Source: Amycolatopsis sp. QT-25 (GTDB taxonomy: Bacteria; Actinomycetota; Actinomycetes; Mycobacteriales; Pseudonocardiaceae). From it: 64,000 bases of DNA. Under the pieces are notes generated by a model. It was not told the DNA's origin. It was given only the letters and a program-made list of their open reading frames with translations, and did no database searches. Positions within the stretch are counted from its first letter, which is position 1. Every line of letters begins with the position of its first letter. The stretch spans positions 4,340,001 through 4,404,000 of the forward strand of contig NZ_CP120210.1 in assembly GCF_029369745.1 (NCBI RefSeq), read 5' to 3'. Position numbers and translations under genes: made by a program. Shown one piece after another: positions 16,775 to 26,067 of this stretch.

Positions 16775-19700
16775 TCATCTGGGTCCTGGCTGTCTCCCGC
16801 CGACGTCTCGGCCATCCCTGATTCCACCGAGGCCAGCGGGTGATCCGCCGCCACCTGCCATCAACGGTATGGTCAACGCGTCGGCCACGGCGTTGGCCGA
16901 GACTGTGAATCCTCTGCCGAGGGTTTCGGCTCCCGCGCGGACGACGTTCGCTCCGTGGCGGACCGTTCTACCGACGGCCTTGCCGGTGATGTGCGCGCCG
17001 CGTACAAGATGCCAGGTGGCCGGAGTGACTCCTTCTTGCAGCAGCCATCGGGCGCCTTGTTGTGGGCCATAGGAGACCCATTCGAGGACGTTGCGCTCAC
17101 CGATCTTGAATGAGCCCATTCCAGCGAAGGAGGCGCCGACTCCGGTAGTCACCAAACCGTTGGACATGAGTCCGGCCATCGGACCGCTCACCACAGTCGC
17201 GCCGATTGCCTCGCGCGCGGTGAACCAGCTGCCCAAGACATCGCCAAATCCTTCGTTGATGGGCCTCATACGCTCCCGGTACTGTCGGTAGGCGGCTTCG
17301 TACGCGGTCTTCTGAGTGATCGCCCTGGCCTTACGCGCAGTGACCACGGCAGCATTGGCCCGGGCACGGGTGACCGAGCGCTTGGCAGCCTGAATGCTCT
17401 TGATGCGTTTCACGTGCCGCGACATCGTGGCTCGCTGGGCTGCGGCACGAGCTTTCGCCTTGACCGCTTTGTTGTAGGCGAATCGGGCCATCGAGAACGC
17501 GAGGCCCCACAGTTTTCCGGTCGGGTCGCTGAAGCTGGCGGGGCTGTTGTTGGCGTAGGCGTAGGCGTTGAGCTGTTGCGGGTTGTCGGCGTCCAGGACG
17601 GGGTCGACGGAGGTGAATCGGCCGGTGTCCGGGTCGTACTGTCGGACTCCGACGTTGACCAGCCCTCCTGGTTCCTTCGCTCCCATTTGGAATCCGTGCT
17701 CGTTGGGCCACGCCGCCGTTTGGCCGCGTACTTCGCCGAACGGCGTTTGCCTGCGCTGCACCACTTCCTGTGACTTTTCGGCTACGGCCGTATGCGCGGT
17801 GCCCTGGGCGTCGGTGACCAGCCACGTCACCCCGGCGATGGTGCGCTGGGCGACGATGGCGCCTCCGTGCTCGTAGAACCTGATGCCGTCGACCTTGCCG
17901 GTGGCCCGGTCGAACCGGACCTGGGTGTCGGAGAGGAACAGTGTGGTGCCGGTCGGGTCGGCGCGGACGACCCGGTTGCCTTCGGCGTCGTCGACGTAGG
18001 TCGTCGTGCCGGTGCGGTCGGTGGTGGAGACGAGGTTTCCCTCCACGTCCCAAGTCATCTTCTGGTCGCCGGGCCTGCCGGTGGTGTTGCCCAGTTCGTC
18101 GTAGGCGTAGCCGTCCGTGCGTGTCCCGGTGTTGTCGGTCGTGCTGGTCGAGGCCAGAGCGTGCGGTTTCGCCGACTTCGCCGCCGGATAGGTGTAGGTG
18201 GTGGTGACGTCACCCGTCGGCGTCGCGTGCCGGACGCGGCGAGTGCGGTTGCCGACGGCGTCGTAGTCGAAGCTCTGCCAGTAGGGCGCGGGACCTCCGA
18301 GGCCGGCCGTGCTGGGTGCCGCCGCGCAGTCGCCGGACGTCGGGGTCCAGGCCCCCGTCATCCGCTGGTTGTGGTCGTAGGTGAAGCACTGGGTGTCGGC
18401 GGAGGCCGCCTCGGCGATCCGGGTGACGTTGCCCGCCGGGTCGTAGTCCTGACTCACATCGGACACGACGGGTGCACCGGTTTCTTTGGTGGTCAGGGCA
18501 CGGGTGAGTCGCCCGGTGGGTTCGTAGCTGTATTGCGTCTCCATCAGTTTGCCGGTGGTGCCGGTGGCGAAGGTGTGCACGCCGGTCTGGCCGAGGTTGG
18601 TGTATTGGGTGGCCGCGACGTAGGTGGTCACCGGTCCGGTGCCGAGTTTGGACTTCAGTACCGAAGGTTTGCCCAGATCGTCGTAGCCGTATTCGACCAC
18701 TTCCGTGGGCAGTTCGCCGACCTGCGGGTAGGTGCTGGTGACGAGCTGACCGTTCGCACGGTAGGTGTTCTTGAACTCGTAGACACCGGCGAGCTTGCCC
18801 GCCGGGGTGCCCGCGGTCTCCGGGATGGTGATCTTCGTGCCGGTCGGCTGGTAGTGATTGTCGTAGCCGGTGACCTCGCTGGTGTAGGTCTTGCCGTCCT
18901 GGTGGCGGATCGCCGCGTCCAGCTGACCGTCCTGCTTGTCGTCGTAGATCCACTCGGCCCGTTTCACGGCGCCTTCGTGCAGTGCGGTACGCCTGCCGAG
19001 GACGTCGTAGGTGGTGGTCAGGACGCGGCCTTTGGCGTCGGTCGTCGTGAGCTCGTCTCCGGCGGTGTCGTAGGTGCTCTTCGTGGTTCCCGAGTCCGGG
19101 TCGGTCGTGGACGTGCGACGGCCGCGAAGGTCGTAGCCGTAGCTCCACGTGTTGCCCGCGGGGTCGACGACGGTCGCTTCCAGGTTTTTGCGGGTGTAGG
19201 TGTATTTGGTGCTGTCGTAGGGCCCGGTCGGTGTGCCGTCCCGGTACTGGCGTAGCTCGACCTTGCGGTCGCGGCCGTCGGTGACGGTGCTCGTCGCGGT
19301 GCCTCCCTTCGGCGGGGTGACGTCCACGCGGTCGCCGCCGTAGACGGTCGTGGTGGTGGACTGCACCTGGTCGTAGGCTTTGACCACTTGGGACACGGGC
19401 CGGTCGGCCGCGTCGAACGTGGTCAGCACCTGATTGGGGATGCCGTTGTCCTGCAACGCGACGAACAGTTCGGTGCCGGGTGCGCCGCCGACCGGGTAGG
19501 CGGAGTTGGCCTTGACGGTCCGGCCTGCCGAGTCGTGGACGGCGTCGCTGACGACACGCCCGGACGATCCAGGGCCCTGAGTCTGGCGTTGCCGCAGGAA
19601 ACCGTCGTAGAGCACCGTGGACGTCACGTAGCGCACGTCGTCGGGATGCAGTTCGGCCGTGATGACGGAGGTCGGCGCGTCCGCGCGAAACAGGTACGTG

Positions 19701-22700
19701 TGCTTGACGTGCGGCTCGGCCTTGCCCTGTAGGCGGCCTGGTTTCCAGACCGCGGTGAGGTGACCCAGCGGGTCGTGCGCCTGGCTGGTGATCTTGCCGT
19801 TGGGGTCGGTCGTGCCTACTTCGGCCTCGGCCCAGGCCGGTTCCACGGTGGTGGTCGTGGTGTGCCCGAGAGCGTTGGTCTCGGCAATGGCCGTCACCGG
19901 ACCACCGGTCGCCGGGGTGAACACGGTCTTGGTGAGCGCATCACGGGCGTCCCAGGACTCCACGACGCGGCCGTGCGCGTCGTACCCGGCACGCGAGACG
20001 GTCGTGTAGCCGCGCGCACCGCCGGACAGGGAAGAGATCTCCTCGGTGCGGGTCTCGTCTCCCTTGGTCGGCGCTAGGCCGAAGTCGCGGCCGTCGTAGG
20101 ACGTCCGGGTGTCGCTGACGATCTCCTCGTCGCGGGTGGGCTGTTTGTCGCAGGACAGAGCGTAAGTCTGCTCACGGGACGGGAACTCGATCAGCCAGCG
20201 TCCCTCGTCCCGGACGTATTCGGTCCTGGTGCACTGGTCGTCGTCGGCCGTGTTCTCGTCGCCCAGGTCGTTCTCCGCGACGGGAAGCCCATGCTTGTCG
20301 AATTCCGTCGTGGTGCGGGTGCGGAGGTATCCCCGGCCACCGTCGAGTGCGACACGGTGCCGGGTCGTTCCGTCGGCGACGAAACGGGCCTGCACCGTGG
20401 CACCACCGCGGACGTCGGTGGCGGTCGGATCGGACAGCCACGGGTCGACGATCTCTCCGGAGATCTCAGCGCCGCCAGGTCCGGCGAGGGTACGTTTCTC
20501 CCGCGCTCGTCCCTCCAGGCCGGGGCTGTCGGGCACCTCGACGTTCTCGGAGTCCTTGACACGTGCCGGTCGTTTGCCGCCGCCGGGCAACTGGTCGCCG
20601 TCCATGCCCCGGAAGTAGAGCGTCTCGCCGTGGCGTGCTCCGGTGCCGGTCCCTTCGGTCACGCGGACTTTCTCGTAGCCGCGCCAGCCGTTCCACGTGC
20701 GGTATTTGCCGGGCACGGTCTCGTCTTCGGTGTGGTGCCAGGCCGCTCCGCCGACGTACTCGTAGGCCGTGGTGCTCACCGGGTTGCCGCCGGTATGGTC
20801 CACTTCGGACACTGAGGTCACGACGTACTTGTGGAAGTAGTCGATCTTGGGGTCGGTATCGCCGGTCCTGGTCCAGTAGGAGGGGAAGCAGCGCAGTGTG
20901 TTGGTCTCGGGCGCGGCGGGCATGGTGCCGCCCGCGGCGCAGTGGGGATCGGAATAGCCGACGACGATTTCACCGCCGGTGCCGTTGCGGATGCGTTCGA
21001 TGCGGCGCCACTTCATGGGCGGCGCGGTGTCGGAGACCGCGCGTACCCGGTTGTCCCGTGCCATTCCGGTGAAGGTGGTTTCGGGCATGTCGAGCGTGCC
21101 GCCGACGTGGCCGGTGTGGGTGATGCCGTCCAGCCACAGGCCGGCGCGGGTGTTGTCGCCGGGGTCGGGGTAGGAGTGCCGCAGCGTCCACGAGTCGACC
21201 GCGCGGCGCCCGGTGCTCCCGGCGACGTTGGTGGAGAGTTTGCTCAGGCGTTTGGTCGTCCAGAAGGTCGGACTTGCCACGCGGCACGGGCTGCCGGTGC
21301 ACTCCAGGTCCCAGGGAACGTCCTTCCACGTGGTGGCGTTCTTGGTGTCACAGTCGGCTTCGCAGCGGTCGGCGACCTCGACCACGACCTGCATGGGCAC
21401 ATGGCCGTACTCGGAGTCGGTGCGGGTGCCGTAGTCGATGCGGGTCAGCCAGCCGCCGCGAACGTAGTCGGTCGCTTTGGTGGCGTCGTTGTTCCGGGCG
21501 TATTTGTTGCTTTCTTTGGTGTACCACAAGGACATGGAGTTGCCGTGGGTGTCCACCACGTGGTCGAGGTTCCAACGCCACGCCTGGGAACAGGAAGGAC
21601 CCGTTTGGTCGGCTGTGCGACACGGATCGGTGCCGTACACGGGAACCGTCCACGTGGAGTCGGTCTGTGGACGGCCCTCGGCCCAGCCGGGCAAACGGTT
21701 CCGGCCGAACCAGAACTCGGTGCCGTGCCGGTCGGTGACCACCCAGTGCTCGCCGTCGTTGTCGCCGTTGACGGCTCCGGTGCGGCGCTCGACGCGCATC
21801 CCGGCGTCGTGTCGGGCACGGAACTTCCCGGTGACGTCGTCCCGCACCAGTTCGACGGTGCGCCCGTCCAGCGACAAGACGGCGTTGTCGGAGACCCAGC
21901 ACTGGTCTCCGGTCTTGGCGACTCCTCCGCCCATGTCAGTGCAGGAGCGGTAAGACCGCTCGATATAGCCTTGGGTGAACGAGAATCCCTCCCCCACCCA
22001 GCTCGGCTGGTTGTTGGTGGCGGCGGTCATCCCGTCGACCGATTGGCTGGAATAGTCCAGACGAAGCTGAGGAGCGGGCCCTTCCAGAGCAGGCGGAGTG
22101 CGCATCGGGTACTGCCAGGAGAAGTCGCCGGACGAGCCGCCGAATTCCCAGGATCCGGAGGCTTTGAGTTCGGTGGCCTTGAAGTCGCCCGAACTCCCCT
22201 CAGGGCCCGCCGCCAGCGCGACCAGGCCGCCGGCCGGGACCCTGCCGGAAACCTTGGTGCCATCGTTGACCGACGGCACTGCGATTCCGGCGCACTTCGG
22301 ATCGCCGGGCGTGTCCACGGCGCAGGCGGGCAGGCTGAGCAGCCGGAGCCGGTTGCCGTAGTCGGCGCCGAAAGCCGAGCGGAACGCCGAGTAATCCACA
22401 GAGAGGTCTGCGTGGCCTTTCTCTGCGTGGGTGTTGCTCTCCAAGCGCATCAGCACGGCCCAGGAGCCGCGTTCGGCCGCATTCCGGTCCAGCACCTCGA
22501 CGCTCGCCGTGCCCGCCGCTCCCACCGGGGTCACGCTGACCGGTAAGCCACCCACACGGGCATTCGTGGCCTGCCGGACGGCGGCCTTGCCCGGCTGCGG
22601 CCACACGGGCGCGGGAACAAGCTTGCGAGCCGCTTCGTCGTCGGGGTCGGGCGCATAGGGCACCGAGGACGCGGTTTTCCCCTCCACCACAGGATGTTGT

Positions 22701-22840
22701 TGCGCCTTCAGCCGCTCATATGCCGCGGCGGGTGCCGCCGTGGCGACGGCCAGCCCGGCGACGAGAATCGGCACCAGTGCCGCCGCGCATCCTCTGCGCG
22801 CCAGGGACTGTAACGGTCTTTTCTTCTGCACGTGAGTCAT
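16775..22840 (-). CDS. Secreted RHS-repeat protein, polymorphic-toxin type
   Basis: 2021 residues. A signal peptide is evident (basic start, then a hydrophobic AALVPILVAGLAVATAAPAA). The N-terminal third carries SpvB/TcdB-like segments (LRLDYSSQSVDGMTAATNNQ). The central part is YD/RHS repeats (YDLRGRRTSTTDPDSGTTKS, YDVLGRRTALHEG). The RHS core ends RQYDPDTGRFTSVDPVLD...DPTG near residue 1773. The last roughly 248 residues are the variable tip: a basic, Ala-rich helical stretch, a Gly-rich hydrophobic stretch and a glycine-rich end. No nuclease or deaminase motif is visible, and no immunity gene follows. The ATG at 22840 lies only 2 bases after GAGGGG. GTG 22831 has better spacing and may be the true start. 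It follows the LamG gene by 13 bases. Confidence 0.9.
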   Translation of the reverse strand: MTHVQKKRPLQSLARRGCAAALVPILVAGLAVATAAPAAAYERLKAQQHPVVEGKTASSVPYAPDPDDEAARKLVPAPVWPQPGKAAVRQATNARVGGLPVSVTPVGAAGTASVEVLDRNAAERGSWAVLMRLESNTHAEKGHADLSVDYSAFRSAFGADYGNRLRLLSLPACAVDTPGDPKCAGIAVPSVNDGTKVSGRVPAGGLVALAAGPEGSSGDFKATELKASGSWEFGGSSGDFSWQYPMRTPPALEGPAPQLRLDYSSQSVDGMTAATNNQPSWVGEGFSFTQGYIERSYRSCTDMGGGVAKTGDQCWVSDNAVLSLDGRTVELVRDDVTGKFRARHDAGMRVERRTGAVNGDNDGEHWVVTDRHGTEFWFGRNRLPGWAEGRPQTDSTWTVPVYGTDPCRTADQTGPSCSQAWRWNLDHVVDTHGNSMSLWYTKESNKYARNNDATKATDYVRGGWLTRIDYGTRTDSEYGHVPMQVVVEVADRCEADCDTKNATTWKDVPWDLECTGSPCRVASPTFWTTKRLSKLSTNVAGSTGRRAVDSWTLRHSYPDPGDNTRAGLWLDGITHTGHVGGTLDMPETTFTGMARDNRVRAVSDTAPPMKWRRIERIRNGTGGEIVVGYSDPHCAAGGTMPAAPETNTLRCFPSYWTRTGDTDPKIDYFHKYVVTSVSEVDHTGGNPVSTTAYEYVGGAAWHHTEDETVPGKYRTWNGWRGYEKVRVTEGTGTGARHGETLYFRGMDGDQLPGGGKRPARVKDSENVEVPDSPGLEGRAREKRTLAGPGGAEISGEIVDPWLSDPTATDVRGGATVQARFVADGTTRHRVALDGGRGYLRTRTTTEFDKHGLPVAENDLGDENTADDDQCTRTEYVRDEGRWLIEFPSREQTYALSCDKQPTRDEEIVSDTRTSYDGRDFGLAPTKGDETRTEEISSLSGGARGYTTVSRAGYDAHGRVVESWDARDALTKTVFTPATGGPVTAIAETNALGHTTTTTVEPAWAEAEVGTTDPNGKITSQAHDPLGHLTAVWKPGRLQGKAEPHVKHTYLFRADAPTSVITAELHPDDVRYVTSTVLYDGFLRQRQTQGPGSSGRVVSDAVHDSAGRTVKANSAYPVGGAPGTELFVALQDNGIPNQVLTTFDAADRPVSQVVKAYDQVQSTTTTVYGGDRVDVTPPKGGTATSTVTDGRDRKVELRQYRDGTPTGPYDSTKYTYTRKNLEATVVDPAGNTWSYGYDLRGRRTSTTDPDSGTTKSTYDTAGDELTTTDAKGRVLTTTYDVLGRRTALHEGAVKRAEWIYDDKQDGQLDAAIRHQDGKTYTSEVTGYDNHYQPTGTKITIPETAGTPAGKLAGVYEFKNTYRANGQLVTSTYPQVGELPTEVVEYGYDDLGKPSVLKSKLGTGPVTTYVAATQYTNLGQTGVHTFATGTTGKLMETQYSYEPTGRLTRALTTKETGAPVVSDVSQDYDPAGNVTRIAEAASADTQCFTYDHNQRMTGAWTPTSGDCAAAPSTAGLGGPAPYWQSFDYDAVGNRTRRVRHATPTGDVTTTYTYPAAKSAKPHALASTSTTDNTGTRTDGYAYDELGNTTGRPGDQKMTWDVEGNLVSTTDRTGTTTYVDDAEGNRVVRADPTGTTLFLSDTQVRFDRATGKVDGIRFYEHGGAIVAQRTIAGVTWLVTDAQGTAHTAVAEKSQEVVQRRQTPFGEVRGQTAAWPNEHGFQMGAKEPGGLVNVGVRQYDPDTGRFTSVDPVLDADNPQQLNAYAYANNSPASFSDPTGKLWGLAFSMARFAYNKAVKAKARAAAQRATMSRHVKRIKSIQAAKRSVTRARANAAVVTARKARAITQKTAYEAAYRQYRERMRPINEGFGDVLGSWFTAREAIGATVVSGPMAGLMSNGLVTTGVGASFAGMGSFKIGERNVLEWVSYGPQQGARWLLQEGVTPATWHLVRGAHITGKAVGRTVRHGANVVRAGAETLGRGFTVSANAVADALTIPLMAGGGGSPAGLGGIRDGRDVGGRQPGPR

Positions 22841-22853
22841 CCCCTCGATGTGG

Positions 22854-25800
22854 TCACTGCTGGTAGAGCGCGGTGATTTCCAGGTCTGTCGGCACGCCGG
22901 CCAGCACCCGGACGTCGTCGAGACCGCCGAACCAGGAGTCGGAGTCGGCGCCGTTCCATCGGCCTTGGCCGACTATCAGGGGCCCGGTGGAGTCCCAGGA
23001 CGTCGGGGCCGACACGGTCGAAGCCAGTTGCCCGTCGACGTAGAGCCGGACCTGACGCGCACCCGGGTCATGCACACCGACCAGGTGCGTCCACCGCCCC
23101 GGCACCGCCTCGCCCGTCGAATAGGCGCGGTGCTGCGCGGGGTTGTCGACGTCGGCGCCGGTGACGGCGAACGCCCACTTCCGGGATGTCGCGGCGTATT
23201 GGAGCAAGAACGGGCTGGTGCGTGAACCGTGGCCCGCGACCGCCGCCTGCCATCCCGGCGTCGGCTGGTCGATCTTCACCCAAGCGGATACCGCGAACCC
23301 GGTCGTGGACCGCGTCACCGGCCCTTGGGTCGTCCCCGGCCTGCCGCCGGTGTGGATCGAGCGTCCCGTCCCACTGTGGCCCTCGCGCCTCCCCCAGCCG
23401 GGATGGGTGCCGCCGGGAAAGGTCAAGTGCCTGCCGAAACCGGAAGTGTCCAGCGCGGTGGCCCCGGACTCCTCCTCGAAGAGCCAATCTCCGACCGGGG
23501 TGGTCGCGTTGGCCAGTTCGGTGACTTCGCTGAGATAGATCCGGCGGGGCCAGACCTGGACGTCGGCCAGCTCGCCCTGCCAAGGATCGGCGGCACCGGG
23601 GCCACGTCCCAGAACCAGCGGGCCGGTCGCGGCCCAGGCCTCAGCCGGAGCGACGGTCTCCCCGGCATGGCGCCCGTCGACATACAACGTGAGCTTGCGG
23701 GTCGCCGAGTCGTAGGTGCCCGCCAAGTGAGTCCACACGCCGTGACGCGCAGGATGGATGGAGGACGCCGTGCTGCGTGCGGCGGTGTCGCTGTCGCCCT
23801 GCGGCATGGAAAACACCCATCGATCACCGGCACGGCCGAGCGCGAAGCCGCCCACGTGAGTGCCCTCTTGGGTGACGGCCGTACCGGCGGGCGCGGTCGA
23901 GCGCACCCACGCGGCCACGCTGAAACTGTCGGCGGTACCGACCACCGGTCCCGCCGTGGCCGCGGTACCGCCGGCCAGGGCGGTGGGGCCGCCGAAGAGC
24001 CTGCCGGGTGCGCCGAGGGCACCACTGCTCAAGGTCGCCGGTTGCCGTCCGTCCGCCGTGTCGGCGAGAGTCGGACCGGTCGCTTCGTCCAGCTTCCAGC
24101 GGCCGACCGGGGGCGCGCCCGAGCCGACCCGGAAGTGGTACTGGGCGGTGCCGGACTGGTTACCCGCCCTGTCCACCGACCGGACGTACAAAGTGTTGGT
24201 GCCGCGCCATTCCGGCGTCACTCCGGCGGTCGCCGTGCCGCCGAGAGCGGTGGCCGGCACGAAGTGCGCGGGCGGGTCCGCGACGCCCACGAGGTAGCCG
24301 GCGACGTCGGCGACGCCCGCCGCCGCGAGCGTGAAGTCTCCGCTGACACCCACCCCACCGTGCACCACGCCATCGGATGGGTAGCGGCCATCGGCGGTGG
24401 CGATGGCGGGCGGCACGTGCGGGCGAGTCACGTCGACGTAGAACTCGCAGTACGCGGACTTCTCACCGGGGTCGATACCGTCGTGGGACTGGCTCTGGAA
24501 GGCGTAAAGCTTCCCGTCCGCCAGCGGACCCGCCATGCGGAACTGGGCGACGGCCCCGGCGGGGATACCGGGTACGAACGTCGATTCCCAGGTGACGAAC
24601 CGGCCACCGGGCGACTCGCGCTCGCCACGGGCGAAGTAGGTGTCGTGGATTTGGCCGTCCTCATCGCGGGGGCGGGCACGCAACGTCGGGCTGGTCGTAC
24701 CCACATAGAGCGGCTGTGCGCCACACGCCTTGCCCTCGACGCTGAGCTGGTCGGGAGCCTGGGGGTAGGAGTTGTACTCGACCGACAGCGCCGTGCGGTT
24801 CTCGTCGAACTTCTTCCAGCCGGCGTTGATCGTGCCCTCGTCACCGGCACGCAGGCCGAGGGTGAGGGTCCCCCAGCCGGTGCCGTCCTGCGCGGCCTTG
24901 GTGACCTTGTCGCCACCCCATTCGCTGTACCGCCCGGCGTCCCGGCAATCGTTGTTGTTCGCCCCCGCCAGATAGCTCGACCACGGCCACGAACCCCAGT
25001 GGTTGGCCCACGTCGTACCGGCGTTGACCGAGTTGACCAGGTACAGGTCGGTCCACGTGTCGGAACAGGAATAGGTGTGCTTGAGGTAGGAGCTGAACCA
25101 GGCGCGCAACACGTGCTTGCTGCGCAGGTTCTCCATCGGGAAGGTCCAGATCGCGCGGTAGCGTTCCCACCCGTCGCCGCTCTGTTCGACGTAGCCGACT
25201 TTCGCGCCCTCACCGCGGTCATAGGACCAATAGGACTGATCCGGATGCCGTTCGTTGATCATGGTCCAGTTCGCGGCGCCCACGGTGGTCGCAGGAGCTA
25301 CGACCGCTGGATAGGCGGCGGCGGAAGTCAGCCGGGCCAGATCCGCGTCAGGGTCAGGAGAAAGTGTGCGCAGCGCGGCGACGAGTTCGGCGCTGCCCGC
25401 CGCCTCGCGGGACTTCACGCTCAGCGCGGTGACGACTCCGCCGACGTCGAGGGTGGTGGTCAGGTCCACTCCAGGCAGGGCCTCGCGGTAGACGGCGGTT
25501 TTCCCGTCGAGGACAGGAACCGGAAGGGCGCGCGGCCAGGGCAGGATGCGGTCGCCCGACGCGAACAGCGGGCCGGCGCCACCCCCCGACAGAGTTGCTC
25601 GCAGCGACGACATCGTGGCGGTCACCCGGCCTCCGGCGTCGCGGCGGAGGGTCGTGTCGACCGGGGCCCAGCCGCCGCCGGGAAGGCGCACCCGCACCGG
25701 TCTCGCGTTCACGACCGCGGTGAACGTGCCGCTGGGGTTGGCGAACACCTGGGAGGTCTCCGACTTCAGGCCGGCGACCTCCACCCGCCGGTCGAACCGA

Positions 25801-25934
25801 CTGGCGGCCACCGAGGCCGAAGCCTCGTCGGGCAGCTCGGCGGGTGCCGCGACCGCGATGGCGCCAGTCCCTTGCACAGCCCCTGACACCACCGCGGCCA
25901 CCATGAACGCCACGATCGATCTTCGCTTCGCCAC
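22854..25934 (-). CDS. Secreted LamG-domain protein, partner of the RHS protein
   Basis: 1026 residues with a signal peptide (FMVAAVVSGAVQGTGAIAVA). The N-terminal 600 residues match the extracellular part usually found before RHS genes in actinomycetes (LRAWFSSYLKHTYSCSDTWT and following). Two concanavalin/LamG units follow, near residues 608-805 (VGRWKLDEATGPTLADT... VWTHLAGTYDSATRKLTLYV) and 811-1022 (VGDWLFEEESGATALDT... WTHLVGVHDPGARQVRLYVD). LamG units usually bind glycans or other surface ligands. The gene is collinear with the RHS gene and probably co-transcribed. Role of the pair unproven. Confidence 0.88.
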   Translation of the reverse strand: MAKRRSIVAFMVAAVVSGAVQGTGAIAVAAPAELPDEASASVAASRFDRRVEVAGLKSETSQVFANPSGTFTAVVNARPVRVRLPGGGWAPVDTTLRRDAGGRVTATMSSLRATLSGGGAGPLFASGDRILPWPRALPVPVLDGKTAVYREALPGVDLTTTLDVGGVVTALSVKSREAAGSAELVAALRTLSPDPDADLARLTSAAAYPAVVAPATTVGAANWTMINERHPDQSYWSYDRGEGAKVGYVEQSGDGWERYRAIWTFPMENLRSKHVLRAWFSSYLKHTYSCSDTWTDLYLVNSVNAGTTWANHWGSWPWSSYLAGANNNDCRDAGRYSEWGGDKVTKAAQDGTGWGTLTLGLRAGDEGTINAGWKKFDENRTALSVEYNSYPQAPDQLSVEGKACGAQPLYVGTTSPTLRARPRDEDGQIHDTYFARGERESPGGRFVTWESTFVPGIPAGAVAQFRMAGPLADGKLYAFQSQSHDGIDPGEKSAYCEFYVDVTRPHVPPAIATADGRYPSDGVVHGGVGVSGDFTLAAAGVADVAGYLVGVADPPAHFVPATALGGTATAGVTPEWRGTNTLYVRSVDRAGNQSGTAQYHFRVGSGAPPVGRWKLDEATGPTLADTADGRQPATLSSGALGAPGRLFGGPTALAGGTAATAGPVVGTADSFSVAAWVRSTAPAGTAVTQEGTHVGGFALGRAGDRWVFSMPQGDSDTAARSTASSIHPARHGVWTHLAGTYDSATRKLTLYVDGRHAGETVAPAEAWAATGPLVLGRGPGAADPWQGELADVQVWPRRIYLSEVTELANATTPVGDWLFEEESGATALDTSGFGRHLTFPGGTHPGWGRREGHSGTGRSIHTGGRPGTTQGPVTRSTTGFAVSAWVKIDQPTPGWQAAVAGHGSRTSPFLLQYAATSRKWAFAVTGADVDNPAQHRAYSTGEAVPGRWTHLVGVHDPGARQVRLYVDGQLASTVSAPTSWDSTGPLIVGQGRWNGADSDSWFGGLDDVRVLAGVPTDLEITALYQQ

Positions 25935-26067
25935 CCTCGCCCTCCCCAGTCCGAGAGCGACGGAAGCGCGGCCGTGTGCTCCCGCCGGCGTGGCGGGCCG
26001 CGTCGCTCGAACAGGACCGTAGGGCGGCGAACGCGGTAGCCGCTGTCGTCACACTTGCACGGCGCTG

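Noticed and set aside
20831-22546. 571-codon plus-strand open frame over the RHS gene
   Set aside because: Same reason: antisense to RHS repeats, no start signal and no recognisable motif.
23229-25886. 885-codon plus-strand open frame over the LamG gene
   Set aside because: Antisense shadow of a well-supported secreted protein; translation is Arg/Gly-rich without domains.
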